From an uncultured Bacteroidota bacterium (lineage in GTDB: Bacteria > Bacteroidota > Bacteroidia > Flavobacteriales > Flavobacteriaceae), in assembly GCA_902604715.1 (NCBI GenBank), contig CACLAD010000001.1:62001-126000 (forward strand): 64,000 nt of DNA, written 5' to 3'. A model generated the notes under the pieces. It was not told the origin of the DNA. It searched no databases and saw nothing but the letters and a program-made list of their open reading frames with translations. The translations under genes were made by a program, and so were the position numbers. Position 1 is the first letter of the stretch. Each line of letters opens with the position of its first letter. This document shows positions 1-10,467 of the stretch, piece after piece.

Positions 1-653
1 TGTTTAATTTGCTCATCAATTGACATGTTACTGTTATCAATTACAAGAGCATCTTTTTCAATTATTAGAGGAGAATCAGTCCTGGATGAATCAAGGTCAT
101 CTCTAATCCTTATGTTATTTAGTATATCATCATAGCTAACAGATAACCCATTATTTATCATTTCTTCAAACCTTCTTTTAGCCCTAACTGTTTTTGATGC
201 TGTAAGAAATAATTTTATATCAGCATCAGGAAATACAACAGAACCAATGTCTCTCCCATCCATTACCACACCTTTATTTCTGTCAATATTTCTCTGCAGC
301 TTTACCATCTCTTTTCTTATCTCAGGAATAGCAGCAACCTTACTAACAAAGTTTGAAACCTCTAGACTACCAATTTCTTTTTCTACATTTCTACCATTTA
401 AAAAAATTTCTGAAATTAAGTTAATTTCATTGAATCTAAAATTTATGGATATGGCATTTAACTTTTCAATGAATAAATCAATATTTTCGTTTAATTCAAC
501 TAACAGATTATTTTTAATTGCAAACAGTGTTACTGCCCTATACATTGAGCCAGAATTTATATATATGTAACCATATTTTAAGGCTATTTCCTTGGCAATT
601 GAACTTTTCCCAGTAGATGCATGACCATCTATGGCTATCGTGAGTTTTTTCAT
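1..653 (-). CDS. cmk: Cytidylate kinase (C-terminus cut by window start)
   Basis: Cytoplasmic kinase that phosphorylates CMP/dCMP with ATP in pyrimidine nucleotide recycling. The frame reads leftward from an ATG at 653-651 and is open to the window edge, giving 217 residues of a roughly 225-230 residue family, so only the last few residues are missing. The N-terminus reads MKKLTIAIDGHASTGKSS, which holds the P-loop GxxxxGKS. Further on come the substrate-binding segments INSGSMYRAV and VVMDGRDIGSVVFPDA, typical of the family. The start codon shares its A with the TAA stop of porQ (TAATG), so translation is probably coupled. A porQ-cmk pair is a familiar arrangement in Bacteroidota. Confidence 0.95.
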   Translation of the reverse strand, partial: MKKLTIAIDGHASTGKSSIAKEIALKYGYIYINSGSMYRAVTLFAIKNNLLVELNENIDLFIEKLNAISINFRFNEINLISEIFLNGRNVEKEIGSLEVSNFVSKVAAIPEIRKEMVKLQRNIDRNKGVVMDGRDIGSVVFPDADIKLFLTASKTVRAKRRFEEMINNGLSVSYDDILNNIRIRDDLDSSRTDSPLIIEKDALVIDNSNMSIDEQIK

Positions 654-1684
654 TAATTCAGGTCTAATTGTAATCCAATAAAATTAACATTTGATGCACT
701 AGAATATCTTGAATGACAATAATTGAAACGAAGTTTATTAAATTTCATTCCAAATCCAAATGATATTCCTGAAAAGTTTCTTTGATCTAATATCCTTAGT
801 TCTTCAGAACGTCTAAAGCTATATCCAAGCTGCATTTTAAAAAAAGAATCAGTAAATAATTCAACACCAATAATAGTATGTCTGAGAATTTCATTAAAAA
901 AAGAGATTTTTTCTTCAGTAATATTTCCGTCTAAATCAGTTATTATTCTTGATGGATTTGCCAAGCCAATTGGCCACTTTTGAAGATTTTCTAAAGTAAT
1001 ATGCCAAGTGATTGGTGCATTTTCAAGTTTTTGAGATACCCCAAGATTGATTTCAAATGGCAGCTTCTCATTAACTTCATTGTATGGTTTAATTTGATAT
1101 CCGATGTTTCTAAACACCAAGGATGCTTTAATATCATTTATATTATCATTATAAAAAAACCCTACATCTGCAGCTATACCATATGAATTATATTGTTCAA
1201 ATGTTGAAGTAATAAATTTTACATTTGAACCAAATATTATTGGAATATTATTTAATTTGTTGGCATAACCAACAGAAAATACGGATTCATTTCCAGAAAA
1301 ATCAGTTGTATAATTTCCAAATTCATCATATCCCTCGAAATCGCCATAGTTAATGTAAGAGAAACCAAAATGAATTGTATTACCTCTGTTATCAATTCTA
1401 TATGCATAAGCTAATGAACCATAAGAAATATCTGAAAAGTAAGTAAAGTAATTAACGGATAACATGTTATCCATATCTTGATTTATAGATGAGGGATTAA
1501 AAAGACCTGAAATAACGTCATCATCTTGAACCGTAACATTCTTTCCACCCAAGGCTAGAATCCTGGGTGAACTAGGGATATTTAAAAATTGGTAAGTTGA
1601 TTCTCCAGCTATTTGACTGTAGGATAAACTGTAATCTAGAATTATGGAAAAAAAAATTAAAAACAGAGTTTTCTTTAATCTCAT
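653..1684 (-). CDS. porQ: Type IX secretion system protein PorQ
   Basis: Outer-membrane beta-barrel protein of the PorV/PorQ group, needed in the type IX secretion system, where such proteins accompany the machinery that attaches or releases cargo at the cell surface. It has 343 residues. An N-terminal hydrophobic signal (about residues 4-23, ending SLSYSQ) is followed by the PorQ-type opening YQFLNIPSSPRILALGG and VQDDDVISGLFNPSSIN. The rest is alternating amphipathic strands ending in a short aromatic/hydrophobic strand (FIGLQLDLN), as expected of a barrel. It lies downstream of lon and overlaps the cmk start by one base. The DUF1028 protein at 37.7-38.6 kb, with its sorting domain, is a plausible client of this secretion system. 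Confidence 0.9.
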   Translation of the reverse strand: MRLKKTLFLIFFSIILDYSLSYSQIAGESTYQFLNIPSSPRILALGGKNVTVQDDDVISGLFNPSSINQDMDNMLSVNYFTYFSDISYGSLAYAYRIDNRGNTIHFGFSYINYGDFEGYDEFGNYTTDFSGNESVFSVGYANKLNNIPIIFGSNVKFITSTFEQYNSYGIAADVGFFYNDNINDIKASLVFRNIGYQIKPYNEVNEKLPFEINLGVSQKLENAPITWHITLENLQKWPIGLANPSRIITDLDGNITEEKISFFNEILRHTIIGVELFTDSFFKMQLGYSFRRSEELRILDQRNFSGISFGFGMKFNKLRFNYCHSRYSSASNVNFIGLQLDLN

Positions 1685-1713
1685 GTGTCTAAAACTCAGT
1701 TAAACCAATAATA

Positions 1714-4164
1714 TTATAATTTTTTTGGATTTTTAACCAACTTATTCGTCAAAGCTAATTCGATAACCTCGCTCATTTCATTTACGTAATGAAATTTTAG
1801 ACCCTTAATATAGCTTTCATTTATTTCGTTCACATCCGGTTTATTACGAGCGGAAAGAATCACTTCATTAATTTTTGCTCGCTTTGCAGCTAATATTTTT
1901 TCTTTAATCCCTCCTACAGGTAAAACTTTCCCTCTTAAAGTAATTTCTCCTGTCATTGCTATCCTTGGTCTTATTCTTTTTTGAGTAAATAATGAAGTCA
2001 AGGAAGTCAACATTGCTATACCAGCACTAGGGCCATCCTTGGGAGTTGCACCTTCAGGGACATGGATATGTATATTGTATTTGTCAAAAACATCAGCACT
2101 GATATTGAATTTATTACAGTTAGATTTTAAATACTCAAGAGCTATTGTTGCTGATTCAGACATGACTTTACCTAAATTTCCAGTTATTGAAAGTTTACCT
2201 TTTCCTTTTGACAAAGTAGATTCAATAAATAAAATATCTCCCCCAACTCTAGTCCATGCTAAACCAGTTACTACACCCGCTATTTCATTTGACTCATATT
2301 TATCTCTCAAAAGTTTAGCTGGACCTAATATTCTCGTTAGTTGTTCAGATGAAATATTTGGGTTATATTCAACATTTGTGGCTATATTCTTAGCACAATA
2401 CCTGACTATTTTAGCTAAATTTTTTTCCAAACCTCTAACTCCTGACTCCCTAGTGTAACCTTCAATTATATTTTCCATAACACGAACACCTAATTTCAAA
2501 TCTTTAGATTTTAGTCCATGTTCTTTAATTTGTTTTGGCAATAAAAACTTTTTTCCTATTTGAATTTTATCTTCTGTTGTATATCCACTAACATTAATGA
2601 CCTCCATTCGATCTAATAAGGCAGGTTGAATATTGGTAATATTATTAGATGTTGATATAAACATCACTTTTGATAAATCAAAACCTTTTTCTAAATAATT
2701 GTCATAGAATTCGTTATTTTGCTCTGGATCTAAAACTTCCAACATAGCAGATGAAGGATCACCAACATTTGATGATGTAAGTTTATCAATTTCATCTAAA
2801 ACAAAAACAGGGTTAGATGTTTTTGCTTTTTTAATGTTTTGTATAATTCTTCCAGGCATCGCTCCAATGTATGTTTTTCTATGCCCTCGGATTTCAGCCT
2901 CATCACGCAACCCACCAAGGGATATCCTAACATACTTTCTACCGATGGCTTCTGCAATTGACTTACCTAGAGAGGTTTTTCCAACTCCAGGTGGACCTTG
3001 TAAACATAAAATAGGGGATTTCATATCATCTCTAAGCTTTAATACAGCAAGATATTCTATGATTCTTTTTTTTACATCATCTAATCCAAAGTGATCTCTA
3101 TCTAATATTTTTTTTGCTTTTATTAAATCAAATTTGTCTTTAGAAAATTCATTCCAAGGTAGGTCAAGAATTAAATCTAAATAATTTCTTTGAACTGAAT
3201 ACTCAGAAACCTGAGGGTTCATTCGTTGTAATTTAGCTAATTCTTTTTCAAAATGTTTTTTAATCTCACTATTCCATTTTTTCTTCTTGGCTCTGATTCG
3301 CATATCATCTAACTCAGAATCATGACTTACTCCACCCAATTCTTCTTGAATAGTCTTCATTTGTTGGTGTAGAAAAAATTCCCTTTGTTGTTGATTTAAA
3401 TCCGTTTGAACTTTTGATTGAATATCATTTTTTATCTCAAGTTTTTTGAACTCTACGTTCATATGTTTGAGTGTTTCTAATGCTCTTTTCTGAAGATTAT
3501 TAATTTCGAGTAAAACTTGCTTTTCGTTAACAGGCAAATTTAAATTTGACGAAACGAAATTTATTAGAAACGAATTACTTTCAATATTTTTAATAGCAAA
3601 TGATGCTTCAGAGGGGATATTTGGATTTCTTTTAATTATTTCAAGGGATAAGTCTTTTATGGAGTCAATAATAGCATTAAACTCAGAATTATCTTTTCCG
3701 GGATTTAATTCTGGGTAATCTTTAATATTAGATGTGATGTATGGTTTTTCAAAAATTACCCTTTCAATCTCAAATCTTTTTTTACCCTGAATAATGACAG
3801 TTGTATTACCATCTGGCATTTGTAATACTTTTAATATCTTAGCGACTGTTCCAATTTTGTAAATATCTTTTAACTTTGGATCCTCTATATTTTCGTCTTT
3901 TTGTGCAACAACTCCGATAAGTTTATTGAAATTATTTGCGTCTTTAATCAATTTTATTGACTTATCTCTTGATGCTGTAATTGGTATAACAACACCTGGA
4001 AACAAAACAGTATTTCTTAATGAGAGGATTGGTAAAGTTAACGGCAGCTCTTCCTTACTTATTTCCAATTCATCTTCAGGTGTCATTAGTGGGATTAACT
4101 CAGCGTTTTCATCAATATCCTGAGCTGACAAATTGTCAATATTAAAAAGGTTTTTTCTAGACAT
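1714..4164 (-). CDS. lon: ATP-dependent Lon protease
   Basis: Cytoplasmic AAA+ serine protease that degrades misfolded and short-lived regulatory proteins. At 816 residues it is full length for bacterial LonA. The order is an N-terminal substrate-binding LON domain (about 40-245), a coiled-coil helical part, the AAA+ module with Walker [10 protein letters not shown] near residue 390 and Walker B FVLDEIDK, then the protease domain. The catalytic dyad is present: Ser in [11 protein letters not shown] (about 714) and Lys in [13 protein letters not shown] (about 756). The acidic N-terminal extension before the first LON strands is common in Bacteroidota. It is probably read with the upstream transporter (101-base spacer) and the downstream porQ (29 bases). 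Confidence 0.97.
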   Translation of the reverse strand: MSRKNLFNIDNLSAQDIDENAELIPLMTPEDELEISKEELPLTLPILSLRNTVLFPGVVIPITASRDKSIKLIKDANNFNKLIGVVAQKDENIEDPKLKDIYKIGTVAKILKVLQMPDGNTTVIIQGKKRFEIERVIFEKPYITSNIKDYPELNPGKDNSEFNAIIDSIKDLSLEIIKRNPNIPSEASFAIKNIESNSFLINFVSSNLNLPVNEKQVLLEINNLQKRALETLKHMNVEFKKLEIKNDIQSKVQTDLNQQQREFFLHQQMKTIQEELGGVSHDSELDDMRIRAKKKKWNSEIKKHFEKELAKLQRMNPQVSEYSVQRNYLDLILDLPWNEFSKDKFDLIKAKKILDRDHFGLDDVKKRIIEYLAVLKLRDDMKSPILCLQGPPGVGKTSLGKSIAEAIGRKYVRISLGGLRDEAEIRGHRKTYIGAMPGRIIQNIKKAKTSNPVFVLDEIDKLTSSNVGDPSSAMLEVLDPEQNNEFYDNYLEKGFDLSKVMFISTSNNITNIQPALLDRMEVINVSGYTTEDKIQIGKKFLLPKQIKEHGLKSKDLKLGVRVMENIIEGYTRESGVRGLEKNLAKIVRYCAKNIATNVEYNPNISSEQLTRILGPAKLLRDKYESNEIAGVVTGLAWTRVGGDILFIESTLSKGKGKLSITGNLGKVMSESATIALEYLKSNCNKFNISADVFDKYNIHIHVPEGATPKDGPSAGIAMLTSLTSLFTQKRIRPRIAMTGEITLRGKVLPVGGIKEKILAAKRAKINEVILSARNKPDVNEINESYIKGLKFHYVNEMSEVIELALTNKLVKNPKKL

Positions 4165-4265
4165 ATAAACTTTTTGATGTGTAAATAAATGATTCTATAT
4201 CAGTAAAGTATAATAAAAATAAATAGTTACATAATATATATTTCAAGTACTATGCCATTAAAAAA

Positions 4266-5573
4266 TTATAATTTTGAAATTCTGGTCAGTATATAAATTG
4301 ATGGTATAAAGAATAGTGCGAAAAGTAAAATTGCTAATCGAATACTTCCGGTGTAAATATCCATTGTGGCATAGATAGCGGTTCCTAAAACAATACTTAG
4401 TTTTTGAGATACATCATAAAAACTAAAATATGATGTTGAATATTTAACGTCAATCAATTTTGAATATGTAGATCTTGATAATGACTGAATGCCGCCCATT
4501 CCTAAACCAATAAACCCAGCTGCAATGTAAAATTCGAGTGGTGAAGTTACAAAATAGCCAAAAAAGCATATGGTTGCCCATAAAATATTAATACAAATAA
4601 GAGTATTTATATTACCAAGGTAGTCAGATAGTTTTGCACTTACATATGCTCCAGCAGCTGCTAAAATCTGAATAACAATTATTGCTATAATTAAACCTGA
4701 TTGCATGGTTTCCTCATCTTTCCAACTAATTTCATTTAAATCTGCACCAAAATAACTAGCGAGAAGAATGATAGTTTGAGTGGGAATTGTGAAAATAAAA
4801 AATGAAAATAAGAATATTCTGAGCTTATTATTTACTTTTAATTGTTTTACAACAGATATTAACTGATTAAATCCACTCAAAAAGGTTTTTAGAGAGTATA
4901 AATTTCTTTTTTCTAAATTATAGTGTTTTCTGCCAGGCAAGTAATGGAATGAATATTGACTAAATAGAAACCACCACACACCAACAAGAACAAAAGATGT
5001 TTTTACGGCCTGAGTTTTATCGATAAGACCAAAGGATTCTGGAAATTGGGTTAAGAATAAACAAAAAATTAATAGAATAATACTTCCTAAATAGCCTAGT
5101 GAATAGCCTTTAGCACTTGTCATATCTTGTTGATCAGCATTTGCAATGTCAGGCAAATAAGAGTTATAAAAAACTAAACTACCCCAAAAACCAACAACTG
5201 CAAAAAAGTAATAAATAATTCCAAGATCGAAATTGTCTAAATCAAAATTATAGAGTAAAATACACGAAAATGAGCCTAGGTAACAAAATATTTTCATAAA
5301 AAGCTTTTTATACCCTGTATGATCAGCAATACCTGACAATAAAGGGGATATTATAGCTAAAATTAAAAATGTAAAAGAGGATATGTAGCCAATAAAAGCA
5401 TCGTTTTCAATTGATTTAAACCAAAAGAAATCAACACTATCACCCCCAGTAATGCTTTTGAAATATATCGGAAATATGGCAGTAGATATTACCAAAGGAT
5501 AAACAGAATTTGCCCAATCGTAAAACGCCCAGGCATTTAATAACTTTTTGTCACCTTTCTTATAAAATTTCAT
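4266..5573 (-). CDS. MFS transporter, Atg22/UMF1-like
   Basis: Inner-membrane transporter of the major facilitator superfamily, of 435 residues with about 12 hydrophobic segments. The opening NAWAFYDWANSVYPLVI is the signature of the bacterial Atg22-like (UMF1) subfamily, whose yeast founder effluxes amino acids from the vacuole. Bacterial substrates are unknown, and none can be read from the sequence. The MFS loop motif appears as SGIADHTGYKKLF after the second helix, and a second GxxxD-type loop (AKLSDYLG) marks the second half. It lies upstream of lon on the same strand and divergent from msrB across 76 bases. The family is confident; the cargo is not. Confidence 0.85.
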   Translation of the reverse strand: MKFYKKGDKKLLNAWAFYDWANSVYPLVISTAIFPIYFKSITGGDSVDFFWFKSIENDAFIGYISSFTFLILAIISPLLSGIADHTGYKKLFMKIFCYLGSFSCILLYNFDLDNFDLGIIYYFFAVVGFWGSLVFYNSYLPDIANADQQDMTSAKGYSLGYLGSIILLIFCLFLTQFPESFGLIDKTQAVKTSFVLVGVWWFLFSQYSFHYLPGRKHYNLEKRNLYSLKTFLSGFNQLISVVKQLKVNNKLRIFLFSFFIFTIPTQTIILLASYFGADLNEISWKDEETMQSGLIIAIIVIQILAAAGAYVSAKLSDYLGNINTLICINILWATICFFGYFVTSPLEFYIAAGFIGLGMGGIQSLSRSTYSKLIDVKYSTSYFSFYDVSQKLSIVLGTAIYATMDIYTGSIRLAILLFALFFIPSIYILTRISKL

Positions 5574-5583
5574 TTAATTAAAA

Positions 5584-5591
5584 TAAATTTG
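5584..5591 (+). promoter_or_regulatory. Possible Bacteroidota -7 element before msrB
   Basis: TAAATTTG matches the Bacteroidota -7 consensus TAnnTTTG and sits 58 bases before the preferred msrB ATG, in the spacer divergent from the MFS transporter. No convincing TTG -33 element lies at the right distance, so the assignment is weak. Confidence 0.3.
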
Positions 5592-5649
5592 CATTTGATT
5601 ACAACCAATACAAATATTATAATATTTTATTGATTTGTTTAATTATTTA

Positions 5650-6150
5650 ATGATGAAAAAAATCATATTACTTTTAATTCTGGTTACAACCTTTAGTAAC
5701 TCAATATTTTCACAAAATAAAATCTATTTAAATAATACTGAAATGAGCAAACAAAAAGTTAATAAAACTGATGAGGAATGGAAACACATTCTGAGTGATG
5801 AAGAGTATAGAGTACTTCGACAAAAGGGCACTGAATATCCTCATACAGGTAAATACAATCTACATTTTGAAAACGGAGTTTATAATTGTAATGGCTGCAA
5901 GACTCCTCTTTTTAATAGTGACCAGAAATTTGAAACTAATTGTGGATGGCCAAGTTTTGATGAAGCAATAGAAGGTACTATAAAATATGTTGATGATTAC
6001 TCCCATAACATGATAAGAACCGAAATAGTATGTGTAAATTGTGGAGGCCATTTAGGTCACGTATTTAATGATGGGCCAACAGAAACTGGACTAAGATATT
6101 GTGTTAATTCAGTTAGTATAGATTTTAATAAAGATCCAAATAAAAAATAG
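5650..6150 (+). CDS. msrB: Peptide-methionine (R)-S-oxide reductase, exported
   Basis: Reduces the R-epimer of methionine sulfoxide in oxidised proteins. The MsrB fold is complete: two zinc-binding CxxC pairs (CNGC and CVNCGG), the GWPSFDEAI segment and the catalytic cysteine in LRYCVNSVSID. The N-terminus MMKKIILLLILVTTFSNSIFSQ-like stretch (read from the ATG at 5650; a second ATG is at 5653) is a signal peptide with no lipobox cysteine, so the enzyme should act in the periplasm or envelope. A TTG at 5635 could extend the frame by five residues, but the ATGs fit a signal peptide better. It ends three bases before lpdA, so the two are probably co-transcribed. Confidence 0.93.
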   Translation: MMKKIILLLILVTTFSNSIFSQNKIYLNNTEMSKQKVNKTDEEWKHILSDEEYRVLRQKGTEYPHTGKYNLHFENGVYNCNGCKTPLFNSDQKFETNCGWPSFDEAIEGTIKYVDDYSHNMIRTEIVCVNCGGHLGHVFNDGPTETGLRYCVNSVSIDFNKDPNKK

Positions 6151-6153
6151 CTT

Positions 6154-7530
6154 ATGATTAATTATGATATAATAGTGGTTGGTAGTGGTCCAGGAGGCTA
6201 CGTAACAGCTATAAGAGCTTCTCAATTAGGTTTTAAAACAGCGGTTGTAGAAAAAGAGAGTCTTGGTGGAGTTTGCTTGAATTGGGGATGTATTCCCACT
6301 AAAGCTTTACTAAAATCAGCACAGGTATTTGAATATTTAAATCATGCTGAAGATTATGGGTTAAGCGCTAAAAATATTAGTCATGACTTTACCAAAGTAA
6401 TCAAAAGAAGTAGAAATGTTGCTTCTGGAATGAGTAAGGGAGTTAATTTTCTTATGAAAAAAAACAAAATTGATGTTTTGAAAGGCTATGGAAAATTAAA
6501 AAAAGATAAGACTATTTCTGTTGACGGAACGGATTATAAAGCTAAATATATAATTATTGCCACAGGATCAAAATCAAGAGTCTTACCCTCAATTCCTCAA
6601 GATGGCAAGCAAGTTATAGGATACCGTGAAGCTATGACATTAGAAAAACAGCCAAGTAGTATTACTATTGTTGGTTCAGGTGCAATTGGAATCGAATTTG
6701 CTTATTTTTTTAATAGTATGGGTGCGGATGTAACTGTAATTGAATATATGCCAAATATAGTTCCTTTAGAAGACATTGATGTTTCAAAAGAATTGGAAAA
6801 GTCATTCAAGAAAAAAGGGATCAAGATTATGACTTCTTCTGAAGTAATTTCCGTTGAAAAGAAAAAAAATAAAGTTTTAGCAAAAGTAAAAGTAAATGAC
6901 AAGGAAGAAGTTATCGAATCAGAAATATTACTATCTGCTGTTGGTATTAAATCAAATATTGAAAATATAGGGTTAGAAGATGTTGGTATTGCAACAGATA
7001 AAGACAAAATACTAGTAGATAAATTTTATAATACTAATATTCCGGGGTATTATGCCATCGGGGATATAGTAGCTGGTCCTGCCCTTGCTCATGTTGCATC
7101 AGCTGAAGGTATTGTATGTGTTGAGAAAATTGCTGGTCATGAAGTTACACCAATTGATTACGGAAATATTCCTGGCTGTACATATTGTAGCCCAGAAATA
7201 TCAAGTGTTGGATTAACTGAAAAACAAGCTATTGAAAAGGGTTATAAAATAAAAGTTGGAAAATTCCCTTTCTCTGCCTCAGGCAAAGCAAGTGCATCTG
7301 GTTCGAAAGAAGGTTTTGTGAAAGTTATTTTTGATGAAAAATACGGGGAATGGCTAGGGTGCCATATGATTGGAGCTGGAGTTACTGACATGATTGCTGA
7401 AGCTGTTTTAGGCAGAAAGCTTGAAACAACAGGCACCGAAGTATTGAAGGCTATTCATCCTCACCCAACGATGTCAGAAGCGGTTATGGAAGCAGTAGCT
7501 GCTGCTTATGACGAGGTTATTCATCTTTAA
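6154..7530 (+). CDS. lpdA: Dihydrolipoyl dehydrogenase (E3)
   Basis: Flavoprotein of 458 residues that reoxidises the dihydrolipoyl arms of the pyruvate, 2-oxoglutarate and branched-chain 2-oxoacid dehydrogenase complexes, passing electrons to NAD+. Visible features in order are the FAD-binding GSGPGGYVTAIRA at about residue 9, the redox-active disulfide in GGVCLNWGCIPTKALL, the NAD-binding GSGAIGIEFAYFF, the FAD-binding AIGDIV segment, and the C-terminal catalytic His/Glu in HPHPTMSEAV. The length is normal. The E1 alpha/beta fusion at 54.0-56.4 kb is one enzyme that would use it, though the two are far apart. Its stop overlaps the convergent aroQ stop by four bases. Confidence 0.95.
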   Translation: MINYDIIVVGSGPGGYVTAIRASQLGFKTAVVEKESLGGVCLNWGCIPTKALLKSAQVFEYLNHAEDYGLSAKNISHDFTKVIKRSRNVASGMSKGVNFLMKKNKIDVLKGYGKLKKDKTISVDGTDYKAKYIIIATGSKSRVLPSIPQDGKQVIGYREAMTLEKQPSSITIVGSGAIGIEFAYFFNSMGADVTVIEYMPNIVPLEDIDVSKELEKSFKKKGIKIMTSSEVISVEKKKNKVLAKVKVNDKEEVIESEILLSAVGIKSNIENIGLEDVGIATDKDKILVDKFYNTNIPGYYAIGDIVAGPALAHVASAEGIVCVEKIAGHEVTPIDYGNIPGCTYCSPEISSVGLTEKQAIEKGYKIKVGKFPFSASGKASASGSKEGFVKVIFDEKYGEWLGCHMIGAGVTDMIAEAVLGRKLETTGTEVLKAIHPHPTMSEAVMEAVAAAYDEVIHL

Positions 7531-7943
7531 ATTAGTGCCTCCAGCGCCAATGCGTAAGATTTTAATCCAAAACCGCATATTACCCCTTCTACATTTTTAG
7601 AAATTAACGAGTTATGTCTTACTTCCTCTCTTTTATAAATATTAGAAATATGCACCTCGATAACGGGAGTTTGTATTGCGGCGATTGCATCTGCTATACC
7701 AACTGAAGTATGAGTGTAGGCTGCTGCATTTAAAATTATACCATCGTATGTAAAGCCAATCTCCTGAATTTTGTTGATCAATTCACCTTCTACGTTTGAT
7801 TGGTAAAAGTCAATTTCAACTGATGGATAACTTGTCTTTAACTCATTTAAATAATCACTAAATGATTGCTTTCCATAAATTGAAGTTTCCCGGATTCCTA
7901 AGAGATTTAAATTAGGGCCATTAATGATTATAATTTTTTTCAC
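7527..7943 (-). CDS. aroQ: 3-dehydroquinate dehydratase, type II
   Basis: Converts 3-dehydroquinate to 3-dehydroshikimate in the shikimate pathway to aromatic amino acids. It has 138 residues, slightly short of the usual 140-150. Type II hallmarks are present: the opening IIINGPNLNLLGIRE, the active-site tyrosine in SIYGKQSF, the NAAAYTHTSVGIADAI segment with its substrate-binding Asn and general-acid His, and EVHISNIYKREEVRH. It is divergent from xerD with 38 bases between start codons, so the two promoters must overlap or extend into coding sequence. It overlaps lpdA by four bases at the 3' ends. Confidence 0.95.
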   Translation of the reverse strand: MKKIIIINGPNLNLLGIRETSIYGKQSFSDYLNELKTSYPSVEIDFYQSNVEGELINKIQEIGFTYDGIILNAAAYTHTSVGIADAIAAIQTPVIEVHISNIYKREEVRHNSLISKNVEGVICGFGLKSYALALEALI

Positions 7944-7981
7944 GTTGTAAATTTATTAAATTTATTAGAGATTGATTAACT

Positions 7982-8887
7982 ATGAAATGGATTCATGCAA
8001 TTAGTGATTTCAAAGACTACCTTAAAATTGAAAGAGGTTTGAGTGAAAACTCAGTCTCTAGTTATGAAAATGATCTTAAAAAGTTAAAGTTATTCCTAAA
8101 CAAAAATTTAAAAGAAATAAGCCCCCTAGATGTTAAAGCTGATCATATAAAAGAATTTGTTTACTGCATTTCCAAAAAAGTTAAAGCAAATTCACAATCA
8201 AGAATAATTTCTGGGATTAGGAGTTTTTATGATTATTTATTATTTGAAAAATTAATTGATACTAATCCATTATCAAATATTGAGTTACCTAAATTACAGA
8301 GAAAACTTCCGAGTACACTTTCGCTTGATGAGATAAATCTAATGATTAAGAATATTGATAAGACAAAAAAAGAATCGGAAAGAAATATAGCTATAATTGA
8401 AACTTTATATGGATGTGGATTAAGGGTTAGCGAACTTATAGACTTGAAAATTTCCGACTTATTTTTTAGCGAAGATTTCATTAAAGTTACAGGAAAAGGA
8501 AATAAGCAAAGGTTGGTTCCTGTGAGTCATATTAATAAAAGATGTATTAACGACTATTTGTTGAATTCAAGGTCAAAAATAAAAATAGCTGCAAAATACT
8601 CAGATATTCTTTTTTTAAATAGAAATGGATATAAGTTAACCCGGGCAATGATTTTTACAATTGTTAAAAATCTTTCCAAAAAATCAGAGATTAAGAAGAT
8701 TATATCTCCTCATACATTTAGACATTCTTTTGCTACTCATCTTCTGGAGAATGGAGCTGATTTAAAAACTATTCAACAGTTATTGGGTCATGAAAGTATA
8801 ACTACTACAGAAATCTACATGCATTTAGACAATAAAACTTTGGTTAATGTAATGAATAAATTTCACCCTCGGTCAAAAACTACTTAG
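7982..8887 (+). CDS. xerD: Tyrosine recombinase XerC/XerD family
   Basis: Site-specific recombinase of 301 residues. This length and its conserved place beside aroQ suggest the chromosomal enzyme that resolves dimers at dif rather than a phage integrase. An N-terminal SAM-like DNA-binding domain (about 1-90) precedes the catalytic domain. Arg148 (GLRVSEL), His244 and Arg247 ([12 protein letters not shown]), His270 (LLGHESI) and the nucleophile Tyr279 (EIYMHL) are all present. Its 3' end overlaps the convergent rny end by eight bases. XerC and XerD cannot be told apart by eye. It is the only tyrosine recombinase in the window and lies 31 kb from the mnmE islet. Confidence 0.9.
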   Translation: MKWIHAISDFKDYLKIERGLSENSVSSYENDLKKLKLFLNKNLKEISPLDVKADHIKEFVYCISKKVKANSQSRIISGIRSFYDYLLFEKLIDTNPLSNIELPKLQRKLPSTLSLDEINLMIKNIDKTKKESERNIAIIETLYGCGLRVSELIDLKISDLFFSEDFIKVTGKGNKQRLVPVSHINKRCINDYLLNSRSKIKIAAKYSDILFLNRNGYKLTRAMIFTIVKNLSKKSEIKKIISPHTFRHSFATHLLENGADLKTIQQLLGHESITTTEIYMHLDNKTLVNVMNKFHPRSKTT

Positions 8888-10451
8888 CAATATTAACAGC
8901 GCGAGTTTCCCTAATTACAGTGACTTTAACTTGACCTGGGTATGTCATATCGGTTTGGATCTTTTGAGAAATCTGGAATGACAAATTTGATGCATCATCA
9001 TCATTAATCTTTTCACTTTCCACCATAACCCTTAATTCACGACCAGCTTGAATGGCATAAGCTTTCTCAACACCATTAAAATCTAGTGCAATCTCCTCAA
9101 GATTTTTTAATCTCTCTATATATGAATCCAAAACTTGTCTTCTTGCACCAGGACGAGCACCTGAAATTGCATCACAAACCTGAATTATTGGAGATATTAA
9201 ACAGTTCATCTCAATTTCATCGTGATGTGCACCAATAGCGTTACAGACATCTGGTTTTTCTCCAAATTTTTCTGCCCATTGCATCCCTAGTAATGCATGT
9301 GGAGTTTCTATATCCTTTTCAATGCTTGGTACTTTTCCCATATCGTGTAAAAGACCTGCTCTTTTTGCCATTTTAGGATCAATTCCCATTTCTGATGCCA
9401 TTATTGCACATAATTTTGCAACTTCTTTTGAATGCTGGAGTAAATTTTGCCCATAAGATGATCTGTATTTCATCCTACCAACGTATTTAATCAACTCTGG
9501 ATGCAGACTATTTATTCCTAAATCAATAACCGTTCTTTTTCCAACCTCAATAATTTCTTGATCAATTTCTTTTTTTGTTTTTTTTACAACCTCCTCAATT
9601 CTAGCAGGATGAATCCTACCATCTTTAACAAGTTTATGTAAAGATAATCTAGCTATTTCTCTTCTTATTGAATCAAAACAGGAAAGAATTATTGCTTCCG
9701 GTGTATCATCAACAATAATCTCAACACCTGTAGCCGACTCAAGTGCTCTAATATTTCTTCCCTCCCTTCCAATTATTCTTCCTTTAATATCATCAGACTC
9801 AATATTAAATACGGAAACTGTATTGTCAATAGTTTCCTCAGCACCAATTCTTTGAATTGTATTTAGAATAACCTTTTTTGCATTTTCCTTAACCGTTAGC
9901 TGAGCTTCCTCCATCTTTTCTTTTACGTAAACTAACGCATCATTTTCTGCATCCTTTTTAAGAGACTCTAATAGACTATCTTTTGCTTCTTTTTGTGAGA
10001 GACCAGAAATTAATTCTAGTTGTTTAATTTGATTTTTTCTGACCTTTTCAACCTCCTTTGTTTTGTTTTCCAATATGTTGATCTTATCCTGAACTTCAAG
10101 GTGTCTTTTTTCCAAATCCGAATTTAAGGCCTGATTTTTCTTTATTATACTATCTACTTGTGATTCTTTAGATGAAATTTCTCTTTCAATGGCCATTATT
10201 TTATCTTCTCTTGAAAAAATAATTTTTTCATGCTCAGACTTTAATTCCAGGAATTTTTCTTTTGCTTTAATAATTTTGTTGTTTTTAATGTTATCCCCTT
10301 TTTCATTTGCAGATTCGATAATTTTTTCTGCTTCTTTTTTAGCATCATTCAATAAACCAATAGACTTATTTTTATTAATAAACCGCATTATAATCATTCC
10401 AATAATAAATCCAATTAATACACAAATAAGTAAGGTTGTTGATATTTCCAT
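8880..10451 (-). CDS. rny: Ribonuclease Y
   Basis: Membrane-anchored endoribonuclease that initiates mRNA decay. It has 523 residues, the normal family length. One N-terminal transmembrane helix (about 5-25) is followed by a long charged coiled coil (about 30-190), a KH RNA-binding domain with the conserved [16 protein letters not shown] (about 217-232), and an HD phosphohydrolase domain whose metal-binding HD is in [12 protein letters not shown] (about 368-369). The C-terminal region carries the conserved ARPGARRQ segment. It follows zapA and the 6S RNA on the same strand, and its end overlaps xerD by eight bases. Confidence 0.96.
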   Translation of the reverse strand: MEISTTLLICVLIGFIIGMIIMRFINKNKSIGLLNDAKKEAEKIIESANEKGDNIKNNKIIKAKEKFLELKSEHEKIIFSREDKIMAIEREISSKESQVDSIIKKNQALNSDLEKRHLEVQDKINILENKTKEVEKVRKNQIKQLELISGLSQKEAKDSLLESLKKDAENDALVYVKEKMEEAQLTVKENAKKVILNTIQRIGAEETIDNTVSVFNIESDDIKGRIIGREGRNIRALESATGVEIIVDDTPEAIILSCFDSIRREIARLSLHKLVKDGRIHPARIEEVVKKTKKEIDQEIIEVGKRTVIDLGINSLHPELIKYVGRMKYRSSYGQNLLQHSKEVAKLCAIMASEMGIDPKMAKRAGLLHDMGKVPSIEKDIETPHALLGMQWAEKFGEKPDVCNAIGAHHDEIEMNCLISPIIQVCDAISGARPGARRQVLDSYIERLKNLEEIALDFNGVEKAYAIQAGRELRVMVESEKINDDDASNLSFQISQKIQTDMTYPGQVKVTVIRETRAVNIAK

Positions 10452-10467
10452 TTTTTAAAATTTTTTT

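Noticed and set aside
2039-2458. Plus-strand frame of about 139 codons inside lon
   Set aside because: Antisense to the Lon protease domain, whose catalytic motifs are unambiguous.
7982-8887. XerC/XerD-like recombinase as the integrase of the mnmE islet
   Set aside because: Its length, aroQ neighbourhood and distance of 31 kb from the islet fit the chromosomal dif recombinase; nothing links it to the 34-base repeat.
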